A stretch of DNA of 64,000 nt from Chondrilla cf. caribensis (lineage: Eukaryota > Porifera > Demospongiae > Chondrillida > Chondrillidae). Below the pieces are notes generated by a model. It saw nothing but the letters and a program-made list of their open reading frames with translations, did not search any database and was not told the origin of the DNA. How positions within the stretch are numbered: the first letter of the stretch is position 1; every line of letters begins with the position of its first letter. The stretch is from positions 2,133,663 through 2,197,662 of the forward strand of contig OZ026558.1 in the NCBI GenBank assembly GCA_964020155.1, read 5' to 3'. A program made the translations under genes and the position numbers. Of the stretch, positions 1-8,869 are shown piece after piece.

Positions 1-1
1 T

Positions 2-1051
2 ATTCAGCAGAATCAAGTCACACTTGGAGGATTGTCACCCAATGAATTAGCACAAGGACTAAAGGATCTCCCTGGGGTTAAAAAGGCTGGTGAGATCACT
101 CGTGTTAGTCTTGTTGGATGTAATGTAGGAAAGTTGAAGGATTCAGGTCAAGAGTTTGTAGGTAACGAATATCCCAAAACACTTCTTAAGACACTCAAGG
201 GGGAAGGTATTACAACAGAAGTTAGTTCCCGTGTTGGTATTGTGGGTGTGGATTCAACTGGGAGAAAGGTGGTTGGCAAACTTCTTCCTGATGACCGGAT
301 TGCTTGGAGAGTGGGTGAGGGATACCTGAAAAAGACTGTAGTGAGGTATAAGGGATCCGATATAGAAATAATAACAACACCAATTACCAGTGGAGATGCA
401 TTTCAAACTCCATTATCACTAGAATATGGAAATAAAGCAAGTAGAGAAAGTCTATTAACAAAAGTAAAATCGTTGGATAAGTTTGCTCATGTAATCACTG
501 ATGAAACCGGAGGGGAAGAGTTTTTTTTTGACTCTGATGCTTTGTTTGATATCCTGAGTGATGCCATGAGAGAGGGATTTGATGATGTGGACATTCCTGC
601 AAATTGGCCAGATGACATCATCTCAGAGAGAATCGTTCAACAGGGTGGGAAAAAGGGTAAAGAAGTTAAATTGGAAGTAAGGGAGCCTCGAAACATTCAG
701 GACCTCATGATTGACATTAAATATTTTGGAGAACGAGGATTTAGATGTCCCACTGTTAAAAAGACAACAGATCCAAATAACATATTCAGAGATGCCCAAG
801 GTATTCCATATGAAAACAAATTCACATATTACAGATTTGGTGACTGGGTTGTGAATTTAAAGTATGAGGGAAGTAGAATTAGTCGGTTTGGTTTAAATCC
901 GTTTTATGCAGAGTTGGAAGGTATTATTCGTGCGGAGGATCCTAATAACCCAACACAAACTAAAAATGAAAATGTGAAAATTCCAAAAGTAAATAAGAAC
1001 TACAATGATCTTCTACCGAAAACAAATGATGATTTTTTCCCTGAAGCGTAA
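2..1051 (+). CDS. C80 peptidase-like upstream part of an RTX toxin-like gene, 5' end outside the window
   Basis: The frame is open from base 2, so the true start lies to the left; the TTG at 32 is not a credible start. The text GGLSPNELAQGL followed by RVSLVGCNVG (Cys codon at 119-121) matches the region around the catalytic cysteine of C80 self-cleaving peptidases, known from MARTX and large clostridial toxins, where inositol hexakisphosphate triggers autoprocessing. The partner histidine would lie upstream of the window. The rest, about 300 residues, is hydrophilic, has no other domain I recognise, and shows no membrane segment. The frame ends at TAA 1049-1051, but the same frame reopens at once (AAG TGG ATG) and runs another 1,732 codons, so this is probably the upstream half of one longer gene. 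Base composition matches the neighbours. The C80 call rests on the local motif only. Confidence 0.6.
   Translation: MQQNQVTLGGLSPNELAQGLKDLPGVKKAGEITRVSLVGCNVGKLKDSGQEFVGNEYPKTLLKTLKGEGITTEVSSRVGIVGVDSTGRKVVGKLLPDDRIAWRVGEGYLKKTVVRYKGSDIEIITTPITSGDAFQTPLSLEYGNKASRESLLTKVKSLDKFAHVITDETGGEEFFFDSDALFDILSDAMREGFDDVDIPANWPDDIISERIVQQGGKKGKEVKLEVREPRNIQDLMIDIKYFGERGFRCPTVKKTTDPNNIFRDAQGIPYENKFTYYRFGDWVVNLKYEGSRISRFGLNPFYAELEGIIRAEDPNNPTQTKNENVKIPKVNKNYNDLLPKTNDDFFPEA
1049..1051 (+). other. In-frame TAA separating the C80 and RTX parts
   Basis: Codons around it read CCT GAA GCG TAA AAG TGG ATG. Both flanking frames are in the same phase (coordinate remainder 2 modulo 3) and are long, so one base change or sequencing error would explain the split. 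The alternatives are a true two-cistron arrangement with a 6-nt gap, or stop readthrough. A 17-nt GT...AG stretch spans it (1047-1063), but removing it breaks the frame and it is too short for a normal intron. Confidence 0.85.
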
Positions 1052-1057
1052 AAGTGG

Positions 1058-4000
1058 ATGACAGGAAACAATGACCAAATAACAGTCAGTGAGGCAGGTG
1101 CAAGCAATGCTGTAGCAAGTACAGCAATATTCTTATCTGAATCAATTCGGGACTGGCGTTCCTGGCCTACAAGTAAGATGGCTTTAGATCTGTACAATCA
1201 CGGGGCAATGTCTCGCAACAAATTTTTTGAAGCACACCCAATGGTAAGAGGAGGTGCAGCCCCCTACAAATGGACTGGTACTCGTGATAAATTGTGGGAA
1301 GGAGGAGGTAAGAAAGGTCTGGAAAAGAATTGGAATAAATATCCCGAGGGAGTTTTCCAGAGAAAACGCTTTGGAAGGATGTTAAGCGAATGGCTTACAC
1401 CAATTGACATTAAAACTGATGATGGTATGGAACTGAAAGGTACAAGTCTTAAGAGAACACTAGATGATAATGATGTTGACACAGGTCCAGCCGCAAAAAG
1501 GCAAAGAATTATTGACAAAGTGAAAGAGAGTGTGAAGGAAGTGACCACCATACAACCGGACAAAGGTTCTAAATATCTTAACATTGAACCAGGTGAAAAA
1601 ATAGCTGGTCCTTTAGGGGATGGTCCCTGGGATGCAAGGCCAGTTCAAATACCTGAATTGGAGACAGCTGGAACAGAAGTAGAGGATTATGACAAATGTG
1701 AAGACAGAAGCATGTCGGGAAGGGCATCTGAAGCCATAGACAGGGATCAAATTTATATCTCTAAACAAATTGACAAGGGATTAGAAGCACAAGGGAAGGG
1801 CTATGAAGTGGACAAAAATAGTGTGAAAATAGAAAATAACAGAGTTAAATTCATGACTTATGATCCAGAAGATCCTAGTGTTCGAGAACCTTTGGAGGAA
1901 GAATTAGATGAATCCAAGATAACATCAAAAGAAATTCTGAATGAAATGAAAGCAAAGGGAAATGAACCGGGAGTGGCTTCTCGCGTCGGTCGAGTTCAGT
2001 CCATTTATGGTACAATACTTGGAATACAAGGAACGATTAAATTGTTCAAAGAAGGTGATATAAAGAATGGTGCAATCGTCCTTTTGCAAACTGCTCATGG
2101 TTTGGGTGAACTGACAGGATTTAATAAAAAGGTTTCTGAGGCAGCTTCTAGGACATTAGCAAGTTACATGAATGACGATGCTTTAGAGGTCAGGGAAATT
2201 GGAGACGACTTAGTCCAAGGAGAAGGGGCACGTATGCTTGCAGGCGATGCAGAAGAACTGGGTGCTTTAGGAACAGATGCTGCAAAAGCAAGCGCAGATA
2301 TACCCATTATCGGAACTCTGTTTGGAGTATACAATATTCATCAAGATCTGAAGCAGCATACAGTAATTGGGTATGTGGATGCTGGACTGGATTCATTACT
2401 TACGTTTGCTGGGCTCTTTGGTCCAGAAGCAGAACCAGTGGTGGTTGTTCTCACGGCCATTCGAATGACTATTGACACATTTTATAATGATGTCAAGAAG
2501 GAGCTCGATGCACTCCCACCAGATGCCACTGTTGGTAATAAAGTTAAAGCAGCTTTCAAAGGAATTGGTAAATCTCTCTTGGATATAGCAGATTTTCTCA
2601 CTGGAGGTATATTTTCAGCTCCAGTCAAAGCCCATGACTTAAACAAGCAATATGAAGAAGACCAAGAATTCTTGAGAAGCCTTTCAGACTATAACAACTA
2701 TTACACGATAGCTGCAGGACCTGATTCAAGTACCATTGATTTTGCAGATGGAGAGGTCTCTTGGAACGGTGGAGACATTGTGTTTGTACTCTACGATGAT
2801 CACACAGCACAGTTGAATATGACCATGACTGACGAGAGTGGTCAAGAAGTACGTCATGTGGAAACACTGAAATTCAGCCAAGATGTCAAGGACATAGTGA
2901 TGGGAATAGGGGAAGCGCATTCGGTACACTTTACTGAAGAGAAGGTCAAGGTGATGTGGTTCATACCTGTTGACAAGAAAGCCATCATAGACGGTTTAGA
3001 TCCGGACCAATCCACCATCCATGGTACATACATTGGAAACTACGAAGATAACAATTTCTATGCAGTTCAAGAACTACCACCGGGAACTGACTTGGGTTAT
3101 TCCCTCGAGGATTACCATTATGTGCTCATAGGTGGAGAGGGAGATGATAGTTTTTACCTTGGACCTCAGCATAACTACGTCGAAGGAAATGATGGTACAG
3201 ATGCATATTTTATAAATTATACCTTCACTGTTATCAATAACTTTGCATGGGATGGTGTAGATGACTACCTGAATATAAACCGTCCCTATTCAAGCTTATA
3301 TTTGCACAGAATGGACTATGATTTGAATGTTTCTTCAATACATGTTCATAATCCTTTAAGTGTGATAATCAAAAACTGGTTTAGAAGTGACGCTTATCAG
3401 CATATGCATTTCAAGTCATCAGACGGATTTTTGTTCACCGCTTCACTTCAGAAAGATGGTACCATACTCACTCTGCCATATGCTCTGATAGCACCAAATG
3501 ATACAAAAGGCGTTGATTGGGATTCCACTTTCCTTAATCTAACTTATGTACAATATCTTTCTGGATCACCTTATGCAGACAATCTTGTTGGTAATGCGCT
3601 TGACAACACTATCAAGTATGTAGGGGATAGTGGAGTGGATACTCTATCTGGAAAAAATGGCACTGATACTTATGACCTTACAGCTCAGAGAGTGACAGGA
3701 AAAGGCAGTCAAGTCATGATTATCAATTATGCTGAAGATATGCAAAATGATATGATCTACCTCCCAGTAAATTCTGCTCATTTCTCCCTACAAAGGAATG
3801 TTGATGATCTCTTCATTCTTTATTTAGGGCAGACAAAGGTTTCTTTGCTGTCATGGTTTAACTTTCTATATGTACGTCATCTTCTTTTGATCACAAATGA
3901 TTCGGATGTCTATACAATACAGCAATCTCCCTCAGGTCAGCCTGAAGCTTACCCCATTATACTTACACTAAATTCTGCAACTATCCTAAACCTGTCAATT

Positions 4001-6256
4001 TATGACAGCTATGCCGATGTCTCACAAATAGCTGTAATAGGTTCACCTTACAATGATCAGATCATTGGTCATCTTACACAAGATTATATCAAAGGAGGAA
4101 AAGGTTATGATGACATCTCTGGTGGAGAAGGACAGGATGTCTATGTCATGCAGCCGGGTGACGGTATAGATTTTATTAACAATTTTGCCAACAACCAGGA
4201 ACAAGATCTTCTTTTATTGGGAACTGAATACGACGACTTGTACCTCAGACCAGAGTTGAAGGACGTCACAATTGCATCTCACGCTCACCCACTCGGTTTA
4301 CAGGTAACACTGGTAAATTGGACAATCGACCCTTCCTATCAACATTTACAAGTTCGGACAAGCGATGGAATAAATTTTGACATAAATGCAACACGCCATA
4401 CTGCTAACAAGGTACCAGTGGCAATGGATAAATCTGGTTCCAAGGTGGGTTTATATTTGGATCTGAATACACAAGAATGGAGGAATGTTGAGAGAGTGAT
4501 CGGGTCTCCTTTTACTGATGTTGTGCGGGGCAGTGAGCTTGACAACTACTTTGACCTTCGAGAGGGAGGTGGCTATGTTGCTGGGAGGAATGGCAGTGAT
4601 ACTTATGTGTACGATCTAGGGTATGGGGTTCTTAATGTCGATAATCTTGCAGACGATAATGTAACAGACTCTCTAATGATAATGGTTCCCTTTGAAGGAA
4701 TCAATGTTAATAAAATTCATAACGGACACGATCTAGTACTCAATGTGTCAAATTCAACAGGCCCGCTTGATATGATTTATCTCGTTAATTTTCTGACTGA
4801 AAACAGAACCCATCACTTGCAAGTTACCTCTGGCGATGGCTTTATTTTCGTCCTACCACCTTCAAATGACTATCAACCGGTTATTGTAGGCATCAACAAA
4901 GTTCAGGATAAAACTGGACAGTTTGTGAATCTAACCACCTCAAACTACAGTCGTGTTATAATAGACAATGGAGCCAACAACTTTACTAATTACATAGTTG
5001 GAAATGACATGAACAACACTTTAGTGGGTGGGATTGAAGATGACTACCTTTACGGTGGACCGGGTAATGATGTACTCAAGGGGAAAGCTGGGAACAATAC
5101 CCTATATGGTGGAGATGGAGATGACGTTCTTATAGGTGGTGCTGATATGGACATAATGGATGGAGGACCAGGGGATGATTCTTTTTTCCCAGGCCCTGGC
5201 ATTAATCAGGTTACAGGAGGAGACGGTGATGACACAATTTACTACATGGGAAATCCAATCAGTGAGGAAGGTGCATTTATAAATTTGAATGACGGAGATG
5301 TTAATCATACTTTCGGCCTGGACTCTGTAGAAGAAATAGAGAATGTCTACGGGACACCCTACAATGACATCATCATTACTTCAGGGTCCTTAGACAATGT
5401 AATCTTAGGATTGAATGGAAATGATACACTTGTTGCTTTTGGAGGATACGATAATCTCATTGGGGGAGAGGGAAATGATACGTATGACTTATCACAGGCT
5501 ACGGGTACAAAGGTTATCAATAACTATGCTAAAGATGGCATTATGGACACAATAATATTTCCATTTGAAGCAAGACTCATACGATTCGAGAGACAGGAAC
5601 TCAGTCTTGTACTTCACACTGTGTCCACAAGATTCTATCCAAACAACAACACTGAGCCCTTCAATGCATGTAATGGGAAAGATCCTCCTAAGGAGGTTGA
5701 CCTGTATCCTCCTGTTAATAACACCAATTGTACTGGGAATTTCTCAGATTTGGAACTAGATGAAGTATTGGAACAAGAAATGTCTGAGACTTTTGAACTA
5801 GAGGAAACTGTCACAGTGACTGCACCACCAATCTCGGGACCATCTACCAATCCAACAGCTACCAGTCCGTCAACTACCACTCCACCAACTACCAGACCAT
5901 CAACCACCAGACCATCATCTCCCAGTCCATCAACTACCACTCCACCAACCACCAGACCATCATCTCCCAGTCCACCAACTACCAGTCCACCAACTACCAG
6001 TCCACCAACTACCAGTCCACCAACTATCAGTCCACCAACTACCAGTCCACCAACTATCAGTCCACCACCTTCAGATGAAGAATATGTGCCATTTTGTGAG
6101 GTGTTTGATTCAGATTCCCCCACTCTCATTCTGAAAGACTGGTTTTATGGGGCAGTCAGCCAACACCTTCAAATTCAAGTGCTTGATTGTGTCATTGGTA
6201 TGGAATACCTCGCTAGAATGCCCATCATCATCAACTGCATTGAAGAATTGTGCTAA
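1058..6256 (+). CDS. RTX-repeat, pore-like, toxin-like protein with a Thr/Pro/Ser stalk
   Basis: This is a 1,732-codon frame in phase with the preceding one and separated from it by TAA AAG TGG. In order: a hydrophilic N-terminus with a basic stretch (PAAKRQR); about residues 300-520 with hydrophobic helices (DIPIIGTLFGVY, SLLTFAGLFGPE, VVVVLTAI) like the pore-forming region of large clostridial and MARTX-type toxins; then calcium-binding RTX nonapeptides, densest at nt 5000-5250 (GGPGNDVLKG, GGDGDDVLIGG, GGPGDDSFF, GGDGDDTIYY). Between the RTX blocks a module of the form WF...HLQV..SDG.. recurs about five times and resembles the haemolysin-type Ca-binding-related domain. Nt 5815-6070 encode a Thr/Pro/Ser linker, and a last module follows it. 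No intron is evident, and AATAAA motifs follow at about 6515 and 6529. In bacteria such proteins are secreted toxins; here the activity is unknown. Confidence 0.65.
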   Translation: MTGNNDQITVSEAGASNAVASTAIFLSESIRDWRSWPTSKMALDLYNHGAMSRNKFFEAHPMVRGGAAPYKWTGTRDKLWEGGGKKGLEKNWNKYPEGVFQRKRFGRMLSEWLTPIDIKTDDGMELKGTSLKRTLDDNDVDTGPAAKRQRIIDKVKESVKEVTTIQPDKGSKYLNIEPGEKIAGPLGDGPWDARPVQIPELETAGTEVEDYDKCEDRSMSGRASEAIDRDQIYISKQIDKGLEAQGKGYEVDKNSVKIENNRVKFMTYDPEDPSVREPLEEELDESKITSKEILNEMKAKGNEPGVASRVGRVQSIYGTILGIQGTIKLFKEGDIKNGAIVLLQTAHGLGELTGFNKKVSEAASRTLASYMNDDALEVREIGDDLVQGEGARMLAGDAEELGALGTDAAKASADIPIIGTLFGVYNIHQDLKQHTVIGYVDAGLDSLLTFAGLFGPEAEPVVVVLTAIRMTIDTFYNDVKKELDALPPDATVGNKVKAAFKGIGKSLLDIADFLTGGIFSAPVKAHDLNKQYEEDQEFLRSLSDYNNYYTIAAGPDSSTIDFADGEVSWNGGDIVFVLYDDHTAQLNMTMTDESGQEVRHVETLKFSQDVKDIVMGIGEAHSVHFTEEKVKVMWFIPVDKKAIIDGLDPDQSTIHGTYIGNYEDNNFYAVQELPPGTDLGYSLEDYHYVLIGGEGDDSFYLGPQHNYVEGNDGTDAYFINYTFTVINNFAWDGVDDYLNINRPYSSLYLHRMDYDLNVSSIHVHNPLSVIIKNWFRSDAYQHMHFKSSDGFLFTASLQKDGTILTLPYALIAPNDTKGVDWDSTFLNLTYVQYLSGSPYADNLVGNALDNTIKYVGDSGVDTLSGKNGTDTYDLTAQRVTGKGSQVMIINYAEDMQNDMIYLPVNSAHFSLQRNVDDLFILYLGQTKVSLLSWFNFLYVRHLLLITNDSDVYTIQQSPSGQPEAYPIILTLNSATILNLSIYDSYADVSQIAVIGSPYNDQIIGHLTQDYIKGGKGYDDISGGEGQDVYVMQPGDGIDFINNFANNQEQDLLLLGTEYDDLYLRPELKDVTIASHAHPLGLQVTLVNWTIDPSYQHLQVRTSDGINFDINATRHTANKVPVAMDKSGSKVGLYLDLNTQEWRNVERVIGSPFTDVVRGSELDNYFDLREGGGYVAGRNGSDTYVYDLGYGVLNVDNLADDNVTDSLMIMVPFEGINVNKIHNGHDLVLNVSNSTGPLDMIYLVNFLTENRTHHLQVTSGDGFIFVLPPSNDYQPVIVGINKVQDKTGQFVNLTTSNYSRVIIDNGANNFTNYIVGNDMNNTLVGGIEDDYLYGGPGNDVLKGKAGNNTLYGGDGDDVLIGGADMDIMDGGPGDDSFFPGPGINQVTGGDGDDTIYYMGNPISEEGAFINLNDGDVNHTFGLDSVEEIENVYGTPYNDIIITSGSLDNVILGLNGNDTLVAFGGYDNLIGGEGNDTYDLSQATGTKVINNYAKDGIMDTIIFPFEARLIRFERQELSLVLHTVSTRFYPNNNTEPFNACNGKDPPKEVDLYPPVNNTNCTGNFSDLELDEVLEQEMSETFELEETVTVTAPPISGPSTNPTATSPSTTTPPTTRPSTTRPSSPSPSTTTPPTTRPSSPSPPTTSPPTTSPPTTSPPTISPPTTSPPTISPPPSDEEYVPFCEVFDSDSPTLILKDWFYGAVSQHLQIQVLDCVIGMEYLARMPIIINCIEELC
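5815..6070 (+). repeat. Pro/Thr/Ser minisatellite inside the toxin-like gene
   Basis: A 12-15-bp unit coding for PPTTS, PSTTT or PPTIS is repeated about 18 times within the reading frame. It gives a mucin-like, probably O-glycosylated linker between the last RTX block and the C-terminal module. Such linkers are common in animal secreted proteins and unusual in bacterial RTX proteins. The opposite strand carries a long Gly/Val frame that is only its shadow. Confidence 0.8.
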
Positions 6257-6554
6257 ATCTCAATTAGTAGAATAGGTAGAACTCAAAAGTAATAGTAATT
6301 GGTCATTTATTTTATTAAGTGATCATCATTATAACATAGGCTGAAGTAAAGTAATCAAATCTTAATCAATAATAATAATAATAATAATAAGTTTATCATT
6401 TCATTGGTTTTTAAGGTTTATATTCCTTACCAATTATTACTAAATTATCAATGTGATTGATGGCAATATATAATTATTAGTAGTAAGTTCGAAGTAACAG
6501 CAAGTTATATGGATGAATAAAAAAACAGAATAAATCATAATATATTACATTCCC
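6257..6554. other. 3' flank of the toxin-like gene, AT-rich
   Basis: The spacer is AT-rich, with an (AAT)n microsatellite at about 6367-6390 and two AATAAA motifs at about 6515 and 6529 that could serve as poly(A) signals for the + strand gene. I see no coding region in it. Confidence 0.5.
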
Positions 6555-7100
6555 ATATTCCTTAATTGTCTGTCGGACTCCAAAACAAAACTACCTAAAG
6601 CACTGCTTCAGGTTGAGAGCTCAAACATGAAATCAGCATCATGGTAGGGGCCTGTATAAAGATGAGTATAAGTGATCAGCTTCTCTCAATGAAATTTACA
6701 GGCAGATATGTCTGAAGAGATTAGTCATTCACCTACTAATCATACATGCTTCAAGGGATTATACCCTTTGGATCACACAATTTGAATACCATGCCATTAA
6801 ATGTACTTGCAGGGGTTGATTGTAGGTACTATGCATAGTTTGAAGGGTTTTTCTCAGAAGTCTCCAGACCACCCTGGCGTCAGACTTAAAGTATGCCCCC
6901 GGAGAGATTAGTTTATCCAGGGGATGAAACACCTGAGGATATTGTATCCTACTATAGGATAAAATACCCCCCCTCCCATGCAGAGATTGTTAAGCTGTCT
7001 ACGGAGCGAGAAGTGGTCCTTCATGTCCACGTCTCAAGCAAGAGCAGTACGGCTAATTCTCCTCTGCAAGGCATCTTCCGTAATTCTTGCAAGTATTAGG
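6555..7100 (-). pseudogene. Decayed Hedgling 3' fragments, copy A, with an unrelated insertion
   Basis: 6590-6660 matches the Hedgling tail exon at 12000-12084 (YHDADFMFELSTRS region) and continues into that exon's flanking intron to about 6780. 6838-6880 and 7067-7098 match two parts of the EGF exon (13875-13990), including the stretch around CATCTTCCGTAATTCTTGCA. The two EGF parts are separated by about 185 bp with no counterpart in the parent. Splice sites and frame are not kept, so this is a dead partial duplicate. Confidence 0.7.
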
Positions 7101-7178
7101 GAAACATAGACCACACACACACACATACACACTCATTTCAATTTGAATTTCACAAAATTTCTCCCACGAAAATTTCCC

Positions 7179-7190
7179 ACTATACGGTAT
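7179..7190. mobile_element. Solo MITE terminus (ACTATACGGTAT)
   Basis: ATTTCCCACTATACGGTAT, read on the other strand, starts ATACCGTATAGTGGGAAA. This matches the terminus of the element at 62786-63000. Only one end is visible, so this is a remnant or a truncated insertion inside the decayed Hedgling copy. Confidence 0.4.
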
Positions 7191-7194
7191 AAAA

Positions 7195-7990
7195 TTTATT
7201 GTATGATATGCCTACATAATATTATTATATGTACAGTACACAGTGTATAGGAAACGAAATGTTGCAATTATGTTGTTTTTTAACAGGTAAAGTAACCAAG
7301 AGCAGATATCAACTAATGGTAAATGACAAATATCACAATGTCATATGTATTTAACACTTACATACATAATTGCATTTACGTGCTACATGAGATTTTGTAG
7401 TGATTGTGCTTAATGTATACAAAATGCTTTTATCAACTTCATATAGCAAAGTGTATGATACAGTCACACAGTGAATATACAGTGTGATTTTCCAAACTTG
7501 TAATTATATTAAAATAACACTAGAAGGTGTGATAATTGCAGTGATAACAATTATTAATACAATGACTAGGATTGTGTGATTATCATGATAATACAATCTT
7601 GACTTTTGTTATCATGATAATTGTCTGTCAATAAAACTGCCTAAAGCACTACTTCGGTTGAGAGCTCAAACATGAAATCAGCATCATGATATAGGGGCCT
7701 GTATAAAGATTTGTACATACGTGATCAGATTCTCAATGTATTTAACACATTATTCATACACTGTCCGGTGGACATTTCAGAACATTAAGAATAAAATCAA
7801 CATCATGGTAGGGGCCTGTATAATGATGTATAAATGATCAGGTTATCTCCATGAATTTAACATAATATTCACACAGGCAGACATCTCAGAACATCAACTT
7901 AAAAATTGCTGAGGAGATGAGCCATTCACCCACTAATCAGCCAAGCTTCACTGGATTATGTCCTTTGGACCAGCGCCTGGACCAGTCATT
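7195..7990 (-). pseudogene. Decayed Hedgling 3' fragment, copy B: intron plus tail exon
   Basis: 7195-7510 matches the intron at about 11530-11850 (shared strings such as GTACAGTACACAGTGTATAGG and GATACAGTCACACAG). 7625-7700 matches the tail exon 12000-12084 with indels. About 7790-7870 repeats the right half of that exon and its flank again. The parent's order is kept, so this is a genomic and not a retro-copied duplicate. Indels in the exon destroy the frame. Confidence 0.7.
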
Positions 7991-8199
7991 AGTATAACAT
8001 TAATAACACTAACATTACTATCCTATCCTAACCCTACCCTAACCTCAGCGGGTTTGCTTTGCTCACCCGCTTAGGACTAGAACCTCAACTATTCATCGTT
8101 AGGGCCATTTGATATATTTCACTAGTTAGGATTGGTAGGGTTATATTAGGGTTAGGATTATGTATACTAATGATACTCATGGCTGGTCTAGACAATGCC

Positions 8200-8860
8200 C
8201 TTGATCCAAGCCATTAGATGCACATGGGTGGTTTGTAGGTGTCCACAGTTCGAAGGATTTTTCACAGAACTCTCCAGACCATCCCGGCAAACAAGACCAG
8301 TGCGCATAGCATCTTTCCGGACTGGTATTCCGAGATGGTAGGGGTAGCCGCTCCGCCATATAAATCATCTACTTCCTCTTAAACCAATAAGAGGATAACA
8401 ACATCTAAACGGAGAGAAGAAAGTAGAGATCAACACATATACGCTTCGCAGTGATGGAATCATAAATAGGCCAAAACTATGATGGAACAAACCTACTGTA
8501 TATATTATATATATTTGATTGGATAATGTGCTAACTACCAATATCACCAAATTGTACCTGATATTCGTTGACCCGCACACGTACACGACTAAGGACCGTA
8601 TCCTCCATTTTACTTCTGACGTTTGAATGACGTCATATAGCGAAAAATTGCCCTGGAATAATTATGATCATGACAAATAATATAATTTTTATCAAAGACT
8701 CCAAAATAACATAAAGACAATGGTCTAATTGTCACAATACCAACTTCCGATTTAAATGTTTCAGACAAATGAATAATACTATCTGAAAGAACAGTAACAA
8801 GAATGTGTGGACTAGGAGTGAATAAACTCATGTCGATATTACCTGCTGTGTGGTTCACAT
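8200..8860 (-). pseudogene. Decayed copy of the Hedgling EGF exon and its 5' intron
   Basis: 8220-8375 matches the 13860-14070 exon: the EGF text CLPGWSGEFCE is still readable, then about 65 bp are missing, and the YGS start of the exon persists. 8380-8860 follows the intron at 14071-14460 (shared CCTCCATTTTAC, GACAATGGTCTAAT, AATACCAACTTC). The deletion fuses frames, so it cannot encode a normal EGF pair. Confidence 0.75.
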
Positions 8861-8869
8861 ACTTGTATG

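Noticed and set aside
1047..1063. 17-nt GT...AG stretch covering the in-frame TAA as a tiny intron
   Set aside because: Far below known spliceosomal intron sizes, and removing 17 nt shifts the frame into a stop.
5635..6129. 164-codon - strand frame rich in Gly/Val
   Set aside because: Shadow of the Thr/Pro/Ser coding repeat on the + strand.
1..6256. Bacterial contamination as the origin of the toxin-like gene
   Set aside because: Not excluded, but composition, the mucin-like linker, AATAAA motifs and direct continuity with Hedgling-derived repeats speak for a resident gene.
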